A stretch of 64,000 nucleotides of DNA from Sphingopyxis sp. (GTDB lineage Bacteria; Pseudomonadota; Alphaproteobacteria; Sphingomonadales; Sphingomonadaceae): positions 1-64,000 of the forward strand of contig NZ_JAEULM010000048.1 of NCBI RefSeq assembly GCF_016793825.1, given 5' to 3'. Of this stretch, positions 25,581 to 33,809 are shown one piece after another. A program made the translations under genes and the position numbers. The notes under the pieces are model-generated. The model made no database searches. It saw only the letters and a program-made list of their open reading frames with translations, and had not been told where the DNA came from. Each line of letters opens with the position of its first letter. Position 1 is the stretch's first letter.

Positions 25581-25584
25581 GACG

Positions 25585-26910
25585 ATGGCCGGCGACCTGT
25601 TCGGTGGCGATGCGCCGTCCCCGCAGGACAACGGTGCCGACCGCCCGACGCCGCTCGCAGAAAGGATGCGGCCCGCGACGCTGGCCGACGTCGTCGGGCA
25701 GGAGCATCTGACTGGACCCGAAGGCGCGATCGGCCGGATGGTGGCGGCGGGGCAATTGTCGTCAATCATCCTTTGGGGACCTCCCGGGACTGGCAAGACG
25801 ACGATCGCTCGCCTGCTCGCCGAGGCGGTAGGGCTGCGTTTTGCCCCGTTGTCGGCGGTATTCTCTGGCGTCGCCGACCTGAAGAAAGCGTTCGCCGATG
25901 CTGAAAAAATGGCGGCGGCGGGCAAGCGGACGCTTCTTTTCGTCGACGAAATTCACCGCTTCAACCGTGCCCAGCAGGACGGCTTTCTGCCTTTCGTCGA
26001 ACGGGGAACGGTCGTGCTCGTCGGGGCAACGACCGAAAATCCCAGCTTCGCCCTGAATGCGGCTCTGCTGAGCCGCGCGCAGGTGCTTGTCCTCCACCGA
26101 CTGGACGAGAGCGCTTTGGGGACGTTGATCGCGCGCGCCGAAGCCGAGGCGGGCCAGCGGCTTCCCGTGACCGATGAGGCGCGCATGGCGCTTGTTGCCA
26201 GCGCTGACGGCGACGGGCGTTTCCTGCTCAACCAGGTCGAAACGCTGTTTTCGGTGGCCATCAGCGAACCGCTCGCGCCTGCCGAACTGGCGCAATTTCT
26301 GCACCGTCGCATGCCCGTCTATGACAAGGATCGCGACGGTCACTACAATCTGATCTCGGCCCTGCACAAGGCGATGCGCGGATCCGACCCGCAGGCGTCG
26401 CTCTATTGGCTCGCGCGAATGCTCGTTGCGGGTGAGGAGCCGCTTTATACGCTGCGTCGTATCACCCGTTTTGCCAGCGAGGACATTGGCCTTGCCGACC
26501 CGCAGGCGCTGGTGCAATGCCTTGCTGCGAAGGACGCTTATCAATTTCTCGGGTCGCCCGAGGGCGAACTCGCGATCGTCCAGGCTTGTCTCTATTGCGC
26601 GACCGCTCCCAAATCGAACGCAGCCTATATGGCGCAAAAGGCCGCCTGGGCCGCTGCGCGCGAGACGGGCAGCCTCGCTCCTCCGGCCAATATTCTCAAC
26701 GCTCCGACCAAGCTGATGAAAGACCTCGGCTACGGCGCGGGCTATGCCTATGATCACGACGCGCCCGAGGGGTTTTCGGGAGACAATTACTGGCCCGATG
26801 AAATGAGACCCATCGATTTCTATCGCCCCGTCGATCGCGGGTTTGAAAAGCGTATCGCCGAACGGCTCGCCTGGTGGGACGAGCGCCGGCGCGGCTCCGG
26901 GCGCGAATAG
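25585..26910 (+). CDS. rarA: Replication-associated recombination protein A (MgsA/RarA AAA+ ATPase)
   Basis: The 441-residue AAA+ protein shows LAERMRPATLADVVGQEHL, Walker A GPPGTGKTT, Walker B LFVDEIHRFNRAQQD, sensor 1 VGATTENPSFALNAALLSRAQV, and the C-terminal oligomerisation domain with HYNLISALHKAMRGSDPQASLYWLARML. It acts at stalled replication forks with SSB and clamp loader. It begins 4 bases after the glycosyltransferase stop and is followed 2 bases later by a YjbR-like gene. Confidence 0.95.
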   Translation: MAGDLFGGDAPSPQDNGADRPTPLAERMRPATLADVVGQEHLTGPEGAIGRMVAAGQLSSIILWGPPGTGKTTIARLLAEAVGLRFAPLSAVFSGVADLKKAFADAEKMAAAGKRTLLFVDEIHRFNRAQQDGFLPFVERGTVVLVGATTENPSFALNAALLSRAQVLVLHRLDESALGTLIARAEAEAGQRLPVTDEARMALVASADGDGRFLLNQVETLFSVAISEPLAPAELAQFLHRRMPVYDKDRDGHYNLISALHKAMRGSDPQASLYWLARMLVAGEEPLYTLRRITRFASEDIGLADPQALVQCLAAKDAYQFLGSPEGELAIVQACLYCATAPKSNAAYMAQKAAWAAARETGSLAPPANILNAPTKLMKDLGYGAGYAYDHDAPEGFSGDNYWPDEMRPIDFYRPVDRGFEKRIAERLAWWDERRRGSGRE

Positions 26911-26912
26911 CG

Positions 26913-27269
26913 ATGGGCCCGTTACGCTTCGAAAGCTGGGCCGATGTGGTCGCCTTTGCGTGCGCGTTGCCTGATGTCGAAATGCTGCCCTTCTATGGCA
27001 CGCCCTGTCCCAAACTCAACGGCAAGGCGCTCGCGTCGCCGGGACGCGAGGCGGGCAGCTTCGCGGTGATGTGCAAGCCGGACGAAAAGGAGATTTTGCT
27101 TGAAACCGATCCCAGCACGTTCTGGCAAACTCCGCATTACGAAGGCTGGCATGCGATACTCGTCCGGTTCGGCTCAGCTGATCCTTGGCGCATCGCCGAC
27201 CTTCTCCGCCGCGCCTGGTGGGATCGTGCCCGAAAGGCGCAGCGCGCTGCGTTCGGCGAGCGCCCATGA
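26913..27269 (+). CDS. MmcQ/YjbR-family protein
   Basis: The 118-residue protein matches the MmcQ/YjbR fold: an N-terminal VAFACALPDVEMLPFYG-type helix, PKLNGKALASPG, FAVMCKPDEKEILLETDPSTFWQTPHY, and the terminal region with ALVRF-like and WWDRARKAQRA. Members are cyanobacterial/bacterial DNA-associated proteins of unclear activity. The start ATG is 2 bases after the rarA stop, suggesting co-translation. It overlaps nothing downstream; the next gene begins one base after its stop. Confidence 0.85.
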   Translation: MGPLRFESWADVVAFACALPDVEMLPFYGTPCPKLNGKALASPGREAGSFAVMCKPDEKEILLETDPSTFWQTPHYEGWHAILVRFGSADPWRIADLLRRAWWDRARKAQRAAFGERP

Positions 27270-27270
27270 C

Positions 27271-28668
27271 ATGGTCGCAAGGCTGATTTTCGGCTTCGCG
27301 GCCGCCATGCTTGCGCTGCCCGCGCAGGCAGCCGACTCCAACCTGGGGATCGACCGCGCCTGGGCCGCGGGCTATCGAGCGGCCTTCACCTGCTCGGCGT
27401 TGTGGAACGGAGCCGGCAAGCCGCTCGACGCGATCGAACGCGACGAACTGACGGGCATCTATCCTGAGATCGAGGCCGATGTTCGCGCACTGACGGCCGA
27501 CGTCGATCGTGCTGCCATGCGGGTTACCGTACGCTACAGCGAGGACATGCCGCCGCGCATCGCGCAGTGGGGCGGCCGCGAAGGCTGCGTGACCCTGCCC
27601 ATCGGCGCCCAGCCGAAGCGAGTCGATTATCATTCGACCGCGAGGCGACCCGATCTCGATGCTCAGCCCTGGCCTCTGGGCGACAAGGGCGCGTCGTGGC
27701 CGCCGACGCGCGGTCTTGCCCGATTTGCCATGGCGACGTTGGACATCGAGCGCTTTGGCGGACGCACCAGTTCGCTGCTGGTCGTCAAGAACGGGAAAAT
27801 CGCGCTGGAGCGCTATGAGGGCGGGCATGATATCCACACGGCGCAGCGCACCTTCTCGGTCGCCAAGTCGATGGCGGCAACCTTGATCGGTCAGGCTGCC
27901 TATCAGGGCTGGATCGACGTCACAAAGCCCGCGGGGATTGCCGAATGGCAGTCTGAGGGCGATCCGCGCGCCGCGATCACGACCGAGCAGTTGATGCGCA
28001 TGGCAAGCGGATTGACCAGCGACAGTGCGGGCAACCGCAGCGATGCCATCTATATGGGTGGTGCTTCGGTGCGGCAGTGGACAACACAATGGCCGATCTT
28101 ACACCCGCCCGGCACGCGGTATCGATACGCCAACAACGACACGATGCTCGCGGTGTTGTCGCTGAAGGCGGCGCAGCAGAGGGCGCAGGACGACATCAAC
28201 CGGCGCGCGGCGGTCATCCGTTCCGATCGGCTGCTCGACCCCGACGCTTTCTTCGATCGCCTTGGCATGACGCGGACCTTTGCCGAACATGACAAGGATG
28301 GCGATTATATCCTGTCAAGCCAGGTGTGGACGACCGCCCGCGACCTCGCGCGGCTGGGCCTGCTTTATCAAAATGACGGGGTGTGGGAGGGCAAGCGCCT
28401 GCTGGGCGAAGACTGGCGGCGCTTTGTCACGACGCCAAGCGGGCCGCAGCCCGATGGCCCCTTCGGCTATGGCGCCGGATTCTGGCTGCTGAACAAGTCG
28501 GAAGGGGTCCCGTCCGATGCGTTCGGTGCCTTCGGCAATCGCGGCCAGTATCTGATCATGATCCCGTCGCGCCAGTTGATCATCGTACGACAAGGCTATG
28601 ACGACGACAAACAGCGGCTCGACATCGCAAAACTCGTCGCTGCGATTGTCGAGGCTGACGCGGACTGA
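27271..28668 (+). CDS. Secreted serine hydrolase, beta-lactamase class C / penicillin-binding protein family
   Basis: The 465-residue precursor has a signal peptide (ends LALPAQAADS), an N-terminal ~130-residue region, and a class C-like serine hydrolase domain. The nucleophile motif is SVAK (in RTFSVAKSMA), the second motif is YAN (RYRYANND), and DGPFGYGAGFWLL plus the FGAFGNRGQY loop precede the C terminus. Such proteins are esterases or peptidases of the EstB/6-aminohexanoate-dimer hydrolase type rather than resistance beta-lactamases. ATG 27271 is used because it starts the signal peptide; the longer open frame upstream lies in the YjbR gene. Confidence 0.88.
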   Translation: MVARLIFGFAAAMLALPAQAADSNLGIDRAWAAGYRAAFTCSALWNGAGKPLDAIERDELTGIYPEIEADVRALTADVDRAAMRVTVRYSEDMPPRIAQWGGREGCVTLPIGAQPKRVDYHSTARRPDLDAQPWPLGDKGASWPPTRGLARFAMATLDIERFGGRTSSLLVVKNGKIALERYEGGHDIHTAQRTFSVAKSMAATLIGQAAYQGWIDVTKPAGIAEWQSEGDPRAAITTEQLMRMASGLTSDSAGNRSDAIYMGGASVRQWTTQWPILHPPGTRYRYANNDTMLAVLSLKAAQQRAQDDINRRAAVIRSDRLLDPDAFFDRLGMTRTFAEHDKDGDYILSSQVWTTARDLARLGLLYQNDGVWEGKRLLGEDWRRFVTTPSGPQPDGPFGYGAGFWLLNKSEGVPSDAFGAFGNRGQYLIMIPSRQLIIVRQGYDDDKQRLDIAKLVAAIVEADAD

Positions 28669-28696
28669 TGCCGACCCCCCGGGCGGTCGCTAGGCC

Positions 28697-29113
28697 TCAA
28701 TCCATTCCGGGGTAGCGATTGAACGCCGGCATCTCATTCAGCTTTTCCATCCAGCCTATCCGTTCGGCGATCTGGATCTGTGCGCCGGCCGGGATCAGGT
28801 CGGGGTCGTCCAGCGTCGCGGTCTGCACGTCGATCTGGCCGGGAAAGATCGCCTCGTTGGTATAGAAGAGCCCGGAACCGCAATCGGCACAGAAATGGCG
28901 GCGACCATGTTCGGACGAAGCATAGATTTTCGGCGTGCCGGTCATTTCGACATCGGACCGGTTCACCAACGCCCAGCCGACCATCGGCGCACCGGAATGG
29001 CGTCGGCAATCCTGACAATGGCAGAGCGCATGATGTTCGACCGCGGTGGGCATCGAATAGCGGATCGCACCGCAATGGCATTGGCCGCTGGCACGGGCGG
29101 GGGAATCGGTCAT
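28697..29113 (-). CDS. GFA family protein (glutathione-dependent formaldehyde-activating enzyme-like)
   Basis: A 138-residue zinc protein with the GFA/CENP-V cysteine pattern: GQCHCGAIRY, CHCQDCRRHSG and FCADCGSGLFY (seven cysteines in CxC, CxxC and CxxC arrangement). Family members bind glutathione adducts; formaldehyde activation is not established for most. The start ATG has AAGGAG 6 bases upstream. It converges on the serine hydrolase gene and is 76 bases upstream-adjacent to the end of ptsP on the same strand. Confidence 0.9.
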   Translation of the reverse strand: MTDSPARASGQCHCGAIRYSMPTAVEHHALCHCQDCRRHSGAPMVGWALVNRSDVEMTGTPKIYASSEHGRRHFCADCGSGLFYTNEAIFPGQIDVQTATLDDPDLIPAGAQIQIAERIGWMEKLNEMPAFNRYPGMD

Positions 29114-29189
29114 CGCTCTCTCCTTTTTCTTGAAAGGAGAACATATCATAAACATCGACGTGGACGCAACGACCCCGAAGATCGTCGAT

Positions 29190-31493
29190 TCAATCGCCGA
29201 TATCGCTGAGGTCGACTTGATGAGCCTTCGCCCAGTCGAGATACTGTCCCCGCGGATGGGGAGCGGGCTGCGCGAGGATCGCGCCCATGTCGGCCCGCAG
29301 TTGACCAAGGTCGAGCGACCGGATCATCGCCTTCACCGGTCCGACACCAGCGGGTGTGATCGAGAGCCGCTCGATCCCGACGCCGAGCAGTGCCATGGCT
29401 TCGAGGGGGCGTCCGCCCATTTCCCCGCAGACGCCCAGCGCCACCTTCGACCCGGCGACCGTCCTGACGACGCGCGCGAGATAGCGCATGACCGTTGGCG
29501 ACAGCCAGTCGTAGCGCTCGGCAAGCCGGGGATGCGCGCGGTCGGCAGCAAAGAGGAACTGCGTCAGGTCATTGGTACCAACCGACAGGAAGTCGAGATG
29601 CGGCAACATCAGGTCGAGCGTCTCGAGCAACCCCGGCACTTCGAGCATCGCGCCATAGCGGATCGCGACGGGCAGCTTCTTGTTATGGCTGGCGAGCCAG
29701 GCGCGCTGTTTGATAAACAGGTCGCGCGCGGCCTCATACTCCCAAGGTTCGGACACCATCGGGAACATGACGTTCAGCGTCCGGCCGGCGGCAGCCTCCA
29801 TCAGCGCGCGCGCCTGGACCTTCAGCAGACCTTCGCGTTCGAGCGCCAGGCGAAGCGCGCGCCACCCCATCGCCGGATTTTCCTCCAGCGCCGTGTCGGT
29901 GTTCATGTACGGCAACGCCTTGTCACCGCCGATATCGACGGTGCGAAAGATCACCGGCCGATCGCCTGCGGCATCAAGCACGTCGCGATAGAGACGCTGC
30001 TGCCGTTCCCGCGCCGGCAACGTCGCCGACACGAGGAACTGGAATTCGGTGCGGAACAGCCCGATTCCTCGCGCCCCGGTCAGGTCCAGCGCCGCGATAT
30101 CTTCGCGAAGGCCCGCGTTGATCATCAACTCGATGGGTATGCCGTCCCTGGTGACCGCCGGCAGGTCACGAAGTGCCGCCAGATTGGCGCGGCGCTTTTG
30201 CGACAAGTCGAGCTTGGCGTCGAACGCATCCTGCACTGCCTGCGTCGGGCGAACCTGTACGGTTCCCGCGCCGGTATCGAGCAGCAGCAGGTCGCCTTCG
30301 CGGATCGAGGTGCGCACGTCGTTGACACGGCCGATCACCGGCACGCCCATCGCGCGCGCCACGATGATGACGTGTGCGGTCAGCGATCCTTCTTCGAGTA
30401 CGACGCCTTTCAGACGGCGCCGATCATATTCCAGCAGTTCGGCTGGGCCGAGGTTGCGCGCGATCAGGATCGAATCGTGCCGGAGTCCGACCTGCGCGGC
30501 GGTGCCCATCTGCCCTGACACGATGCGAATCAGCCGGTTGGACAGATCCTCCAGGTCGTGCATGCGGTCGCGCAGCAATGGGTCGTCGATCTGGCGCATC
30601 CGCATGCGGGTCCGCTGTTGCACCCGCTCGATCGCCGCTTCGGCGGTCAGGCCGCTGTCGATCGCCTCGTTGATCCGTCGCGACCATCCCTCGTCATAGG
30701 CGAACATCTTGTAGGTCTCGATGACCTCTTCATGCTCGCCGCCGCCGCCGAATTCGGCCTGGCTTGCCATGCGGTCGATCTGCTCGCGCATCTTGTCGAA
30801 CGCCGCGTAGACCCGGTGACGTTCGGCCTCGGTATCTTCGGCCACGGTATATTCGATAGTGATGCGGGGCTGATGAAAAACCGCAATCCCGGCACCCATG
30901 CCATCGACAAGCTTCTGACCCGACAGGCGCTGAGCCGACTGATCGGCGGCGGCCGCATCGGTGCGGGCGGCGGTGTCGACAAGGTCAGCGTTGGCGATCA
31001 GTTCGGAAAGGACCATCGCCACGGTCTGCAGCGTTTCGATCTCGATTTCTTCATAGCGGCGCGGGTCGGCGTGCTGGACGCAGAGGACGCCCACGGCCCG
31101 CTCGCGGCGAATGATTGGAACCCCGGCGAAGCTGTGGAACAGTTCCTCGCCGGTTTCGGGACGATAGGAGAAGTCGGGATGCGCCGCGGCCTCGTCGAGG
31201 TTCAGCGTCTCGATCTGATCGGCGATCGTGCCGACCAGGCCCTCGCCAAGACCAAGGCGCGTCACATGGACCGCCTCCTGCTTCAGACCGCGCGTCGCAT
31301 AGAGTTCGAGCGCGCCGTCGCGCAGAAGATATATCGAGCAGACTTCGCTATCGAGGCATTCGCCGATGATTCCAACGACCTGGTTGAGCTTGCTCTGCGC
31401 GTTGGAGCGCGCCGCCATCACTTCGTGAAGACGGGTCAGGATTGTGCGTGCCGACTGCGCGGCGGTCGAGGGAGGGGGCGGGGCGTTCGTCAT
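29190..31493 (-). CDS. ptsP: Phosphoenolpyruvate-protein phosphotransferase PtsP (EI-Ntr)
   Basis: The 767-residue enzyme starts the nitrogen PTS phosphorelay, passing phosphate from PEP to NPr. It has an N-terminal GAF domain (residues ~15-165), an EI N-terminal domain, the phosphohistidine swivelling segment EGSLTAHVIIVARAMGVPV, and the TIM-barrel PEP domain (GIGLFRTEFQFL, FRTVDIGGDKALPY, SVGTNDLTQF, CGEMGGRP). In alphaproteobacteria this relay senses glutamine and affects polyhydroxyalkanoate and K+ homeostasis. npr and ptsN are not in the window. lysC, often near ptsP in related genomes, is 12 kb away. Confidence 0.95.
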   Translation of the reverse strand: MTNAPPPPSTAAQSARTILTRLHEVMAARSNAQSKLNQVVGIIGECLDSEVCSIYLLRDGALELYATRGLKQEAVHVTRLGLGEGLVGTIADQIETLNLDEAAAHPDFSYRPETGEELFHSFAGVPIIRRERAVGVLCVQHADPRRYEEIEIETLQTVAMVLSELIANADLVDTAARTDAAAADQSAQRLSGQKLVDGMGAGIAVFHQPRITIEYTVAEDTEAERHRVYAAFDKMREQIDRMASQAEFGGGGEHEEVIETYKMFAYDEGWSRRINEAIDSGLTAEAAIERVQQRTRMRMRQIDDPLLRDRMHDLEDLSNRLIRIVSGQMGTAAQVGLRHDSILIARNLGPAELLEYDRRRLKGVVLEEGSLTAHVIIVARAMGVPVIGRVNDVRTSIREGDLLLLDTGAGTVQVRPTQAVQDAFDAKLDLSQKRRANLAALRDLPAVTRDGIPIELMINAGLREDIAALDLTGARGIGLFRTEFQFLVSATLPARERQQRLYRDVLDAAGDRPVIFRTVDIGGDKALPYMNTDTALEENPAMGWRALRLALEREGLLKVQARALMEAAAGRTLNVMFPMVSEPWEYEAARDLFIKQRAWLASHNKKLPVAIRYGAMLEVPGLLETLDLMLPHLDFLSVGTNDLTQFLFAADRAHPRLAERYDWLSPTVMRYLARVVRTVAGSKVALGVCGEMGGRPLEAMALLGVGIERLSITPAGVGPVKAMIRSLDLGQLRADMGAILAQPAPHPRGQYLDWAKAHQVDLSDIGD

Positions 31494-31592
31494 CGCCCGA
31501 CCCTGCTAACAGATGCTTTGCGTCGTTGCTATGACCCCGGGCATTTTCATCGGTCGCCGCGGAACCTTGCGCCGCGCCCCAAAAATCCGAAG

Positions 31593-32312
31593 TCAGACGC
31601 CGCTCGGCGAAGCCGCGGGCTGGGCCGGCGTTGCGATGGGCGGCGGGGGCGCAGTCATGATCGCTGGCGGCGGCGCATATTTGGCGTCCCATGCCGCTGC
31701 GTCGAGCTGGTATCTGGCATAGGCTTCGTAGAAATCGATGAAAGGCTGGTCGAGCGTAGCGAGATGCGCGGGGGACTGCGCGACAACCTGAGCGGTGGGG
31801 GTCGACGAAACGAGCTGCGCGATTTCGTTGGCGCGCGTGCAGAAGGCTCGCTGCGCCGGCGGCTGCGCGAAATAGTTGAACAATTGCGTCGACAGGCGGT
31901 CGCGGGCCGCGATACCGTTGTTGCCATTTTCCTTGCCGAGCTGCGTGATCACGCTTTTCTCGGTCGACTTGATCACCTTGGCATGCGCCTTGATGATATT
32001 GTTGTACGCCGAAACGAGCGTTGCCTCCTCAAGCCCGCGACAACCGATGGCAGCAACATTGAGCCCGATCTTGAGCTGCCAGAAGGCGCGATCGCCCGAT
32101 ATGTTGCTGTTCGCGGTCACGAAGCGGCCATCGATACCGCGGCCGGGCAGGATTTGCGTCAGCGATGCATAGCCGGGAGGCAGCGGGCGCGGCGGAATGA
32201 CGATGGCAACGGGCGCGGGTGGCGGCGGTGGCGGAGGAGCGACCGGTTTGGGGGCGCAGGCTGCAACGCTCGCGAGCAAACCGGCGACGATAATCTTACG
32301 CGACACATTCAT
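31593..32312 (-). CDS. Hypothetical lipoprotein with proline-rich linker
   Basis: A 239-residue lipoprotein: the signal ends LLASVAAC (Cys19) and is followed by a proline run (PKPVAPPPPPPPAP) and a helical domain of ~170 residues with two cysteines (AIGCRGLEEA, RAFCTRANE). The C terminus is again Pro/Ala-rich. It is probably anchored in the outer membrane; the family is not recognised. GGAGAAGGTC immediately precedes the ATG. It lies 32 bases downstream of the flavin oxidoreductase gene on the same strand, so the two may be co-transcribed. Confidence 0.75.
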   Translation of the reverse strand: MNVSRKIIVAGLLASVAACAPKPVAPPPPPPPAPVAIVIPPRPLPPGYASLTQILPGRGIDGRFVTANSNISGDRAFWQLKIGLNVAAIGCRGLEEATLVSAYNNIIKAHAKVIKSTEKSVITQLGKENGNNGIAARDRLSTQLFNYFAQPPAQRAFCTRANEIAQLVSSTPTAQVVAQSPAHLATLDQPFIDFYEAYARYQLDAAAWDAKYAPPPAIMTAPPPPIATPAQPAASPSGV

Positions 32313-32344
32313 GACCTTCTCCCCAACCGCGAAATCATGCGGTC

Positions 32345-33349
32345 TCAACCTCGTCCGCGCAACGCCGCTTCGGCCTGTTGCACCAAAGTTGCGATGATAT
32401 CGGCGACACTCTCTTCCTGGGTTACCATACCGACAGATTGCCCTGCCATTAACGAACCGCCCTCGACGTCGCCGTCGATGACCGCGCGACGCAATGCACC
32501 CGCCCAGTAATGCTCGATCTGGAGCTGGGCTTCCATCATGTCGACCGTGCCCTCGTCGAGCAGGTTCGCAACTTCGCGCTGCTTCGCGGTGAAGGCTTCG
32601 GTGCTGAGGTTCTTGATCGCGCGTACGGGAATGACCGGCAAACGCGGATCGATCTGGACGCTTGCCACCGCATCGCGCGCCGAGGCGCGAATGAAGGCCT
32701 TCTTGAAATTGGGATGCGCGATGCTCTCGGTTGCGCACACGAAGCGCGTTCCAAGCTGGACGCCCGACGCCCCCATCTCCAGATAGCCTGCGATCGCTTC
32801 GCCGCGTCCGATGCCGCCGGCAACGAAGATCGGGACCTCCTCCGCGAGTGTCGGCAAGATTTCCTGCGCCAATACGCTCGTCGAGACGGGGCCGATATGC
32901 CCGCCCGCCTCCATGCCTTCGATGACCAGTGCGTCGACGCCGGAGCGGACGAGCTTTTTCGCCAGCGCCAGCGTCGGCGCAAAGCAGATCACTTTGGCGC
33001 CTGACGCCTTGATCGCCTCAAGGCTGCCCTTGGGCGGCAAACCGCCAGCCAGCACGACGTGGCCGACCCCATGTTTCGCGCATACGTCGATAAGGTCGAA
33101 AAGCTGCGGATGCATCGTGATCAGGTTGACGCCGAAGTTGCGCTTCGCGAGTTCACTGGTCGCCGCGATCTCGGCATCGAGAAGCTCGGGCGTCATCGCA
33201 CCACATGCGATGACGCCGAAACCGCCGGCGTTACTGATCGCGCTTACCAGATTGCGCTCGGAGACCCAGCTCATCGCGCCGCAGAGGATGGCATGGTCAC
33301 TGCCGAGAAGCTCGGTTCCGCGGGCCATCAGATCGTCAATTTTGCTCAT
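32345..33349 (-). CDS. NAD(P)H-dependent flavin oxidoreductase / nitronate monooxygenase family
   Basis: The 334-residue FMN TIM-barrel protein has the family landmarks ILCGAMSWVSERNLVSAISNAGG near the N terminus, NFGVNLIT, HVVLAGGLPP, VIEGMEAGGHIG (FMN phosphate region), PIFVAGGIGRGEAIAGYLEMGASGVQLGTRFV and a C-terminal SLMAGQSVGMV. Members include 2-nitropropane dioxygenase and enoyl-ACP reductase FabK; the substrate here is not determined. ATG 33349 is used since earlier codons lie in non-homologous sequence. It is divergent from the yezD-TonB receptor locus. Confidence 0.88.
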   Translation of the reverse strand: MSKIDDLMARGTELLGSDHAILCGAMSWVSERNLVSAISNAGGFGVIACGAMTPELLDAEIAATSELAKRNFGVNLITMHPQLFDLIDVCAKHGVGHVVLAGGLPPKGSLEAIKASGAKVICFAPTLALAKKLVRSGVDALVIEGMEAGGHIGPVSTSVLAQEILPTLAEEVPIFVAGGIGRGEAIAGYLEMGASGVQLGTRFVCATESIAHPNFKKAFIRASARDAVASVQIDPRLPVIPVRAIKNLSTEAFTAKQREVANLLDEGTVDMMEAQLQIEHYWAGALRRAVIDGDVEGGSLMAGQSVGMVTQEESVADIIATLVQQAEAALRGRG

Positions 33350-33539
33350 CGGCTGGGCCTTTGCCAGCCTTGGCGGGCCGGCGCAATCACTTCGGCGACC
33401 AAACGCAACGACTTGTCCTGCGAGGGAATCCGTTCGGCGCGGCAACTTCACCTTTGGGCGCAGAAAGCAAAATAATCATTGTCTACTAAAAAGCTTGGGA
33501 TAGTGTCCGCTTCGACTCATATCAAAGAAGGGCAGGACA

Positions 33540-33710
33540 ATGAGCACTCCGAAAGAACAGCCAGGCGATGACGCCGGCATCACGTCGCGGGCCGTCCAGA
33601 CTGTGCTCGACGCGCTGGAAAAGCTGAAGTTCGGCGCGATCCAGCTCACCGTTCACGAAGGCCGACTGGTGCAGGTCGATGTGACCGAGCGACACCGATA
33701 TCCGAACTGA
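33540..33710 (+). CDS. yezD: YezD-family (DUF2292) small protein
   Basis: A 56-residue protein with the YezD core: VQTVLDALEKLKFGAIQL followed by TVHEGRLVQVDVTERHR. The family clusters with sulfate/sulfonate uptake and cysteine biosynthesis genes; its function is unknown. GAAGGGCAGG precedes the ATG by a few bases. A TonB-dependent receptor begins 99 bases downstream in the same direction, so the receptor's ligand may be a sulfur compound. The gene is short, and is supported by sequence resemblance to YezD rather than by length. Confidence 0.85.
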   Translation: MSTPKEQPGDDAGITSRAVQTVLDALEKLKFGAIQLTVHEGRLVQVDVTERHRYPN

Positions 33711-33809
33711 GTTCGACGACTCCCAAAGAGGATTCTCCTCTTCCTGCCGCAGACCGGACCGCCGGATGTGGCAATTTTCGTGCAACATCAAAGCAACAGG
33801 AAAATTGTC

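Noticed and set aside
28668-28697. GC-rich GACCCCCCGGGCGGTC between convergent genes as a terminator
   Set aside because: The stem is imperfect and has no T-run in either direction.
33465-33510. Possible promoter or Fur-like element upstream of yezD (AATAATCATTGTCTACT)
   Set aside because: The inverted symmetry is poor and the best -35/-10 pair is weak (TTGTCT, 16 bases, TAGTGT), so no site was called.
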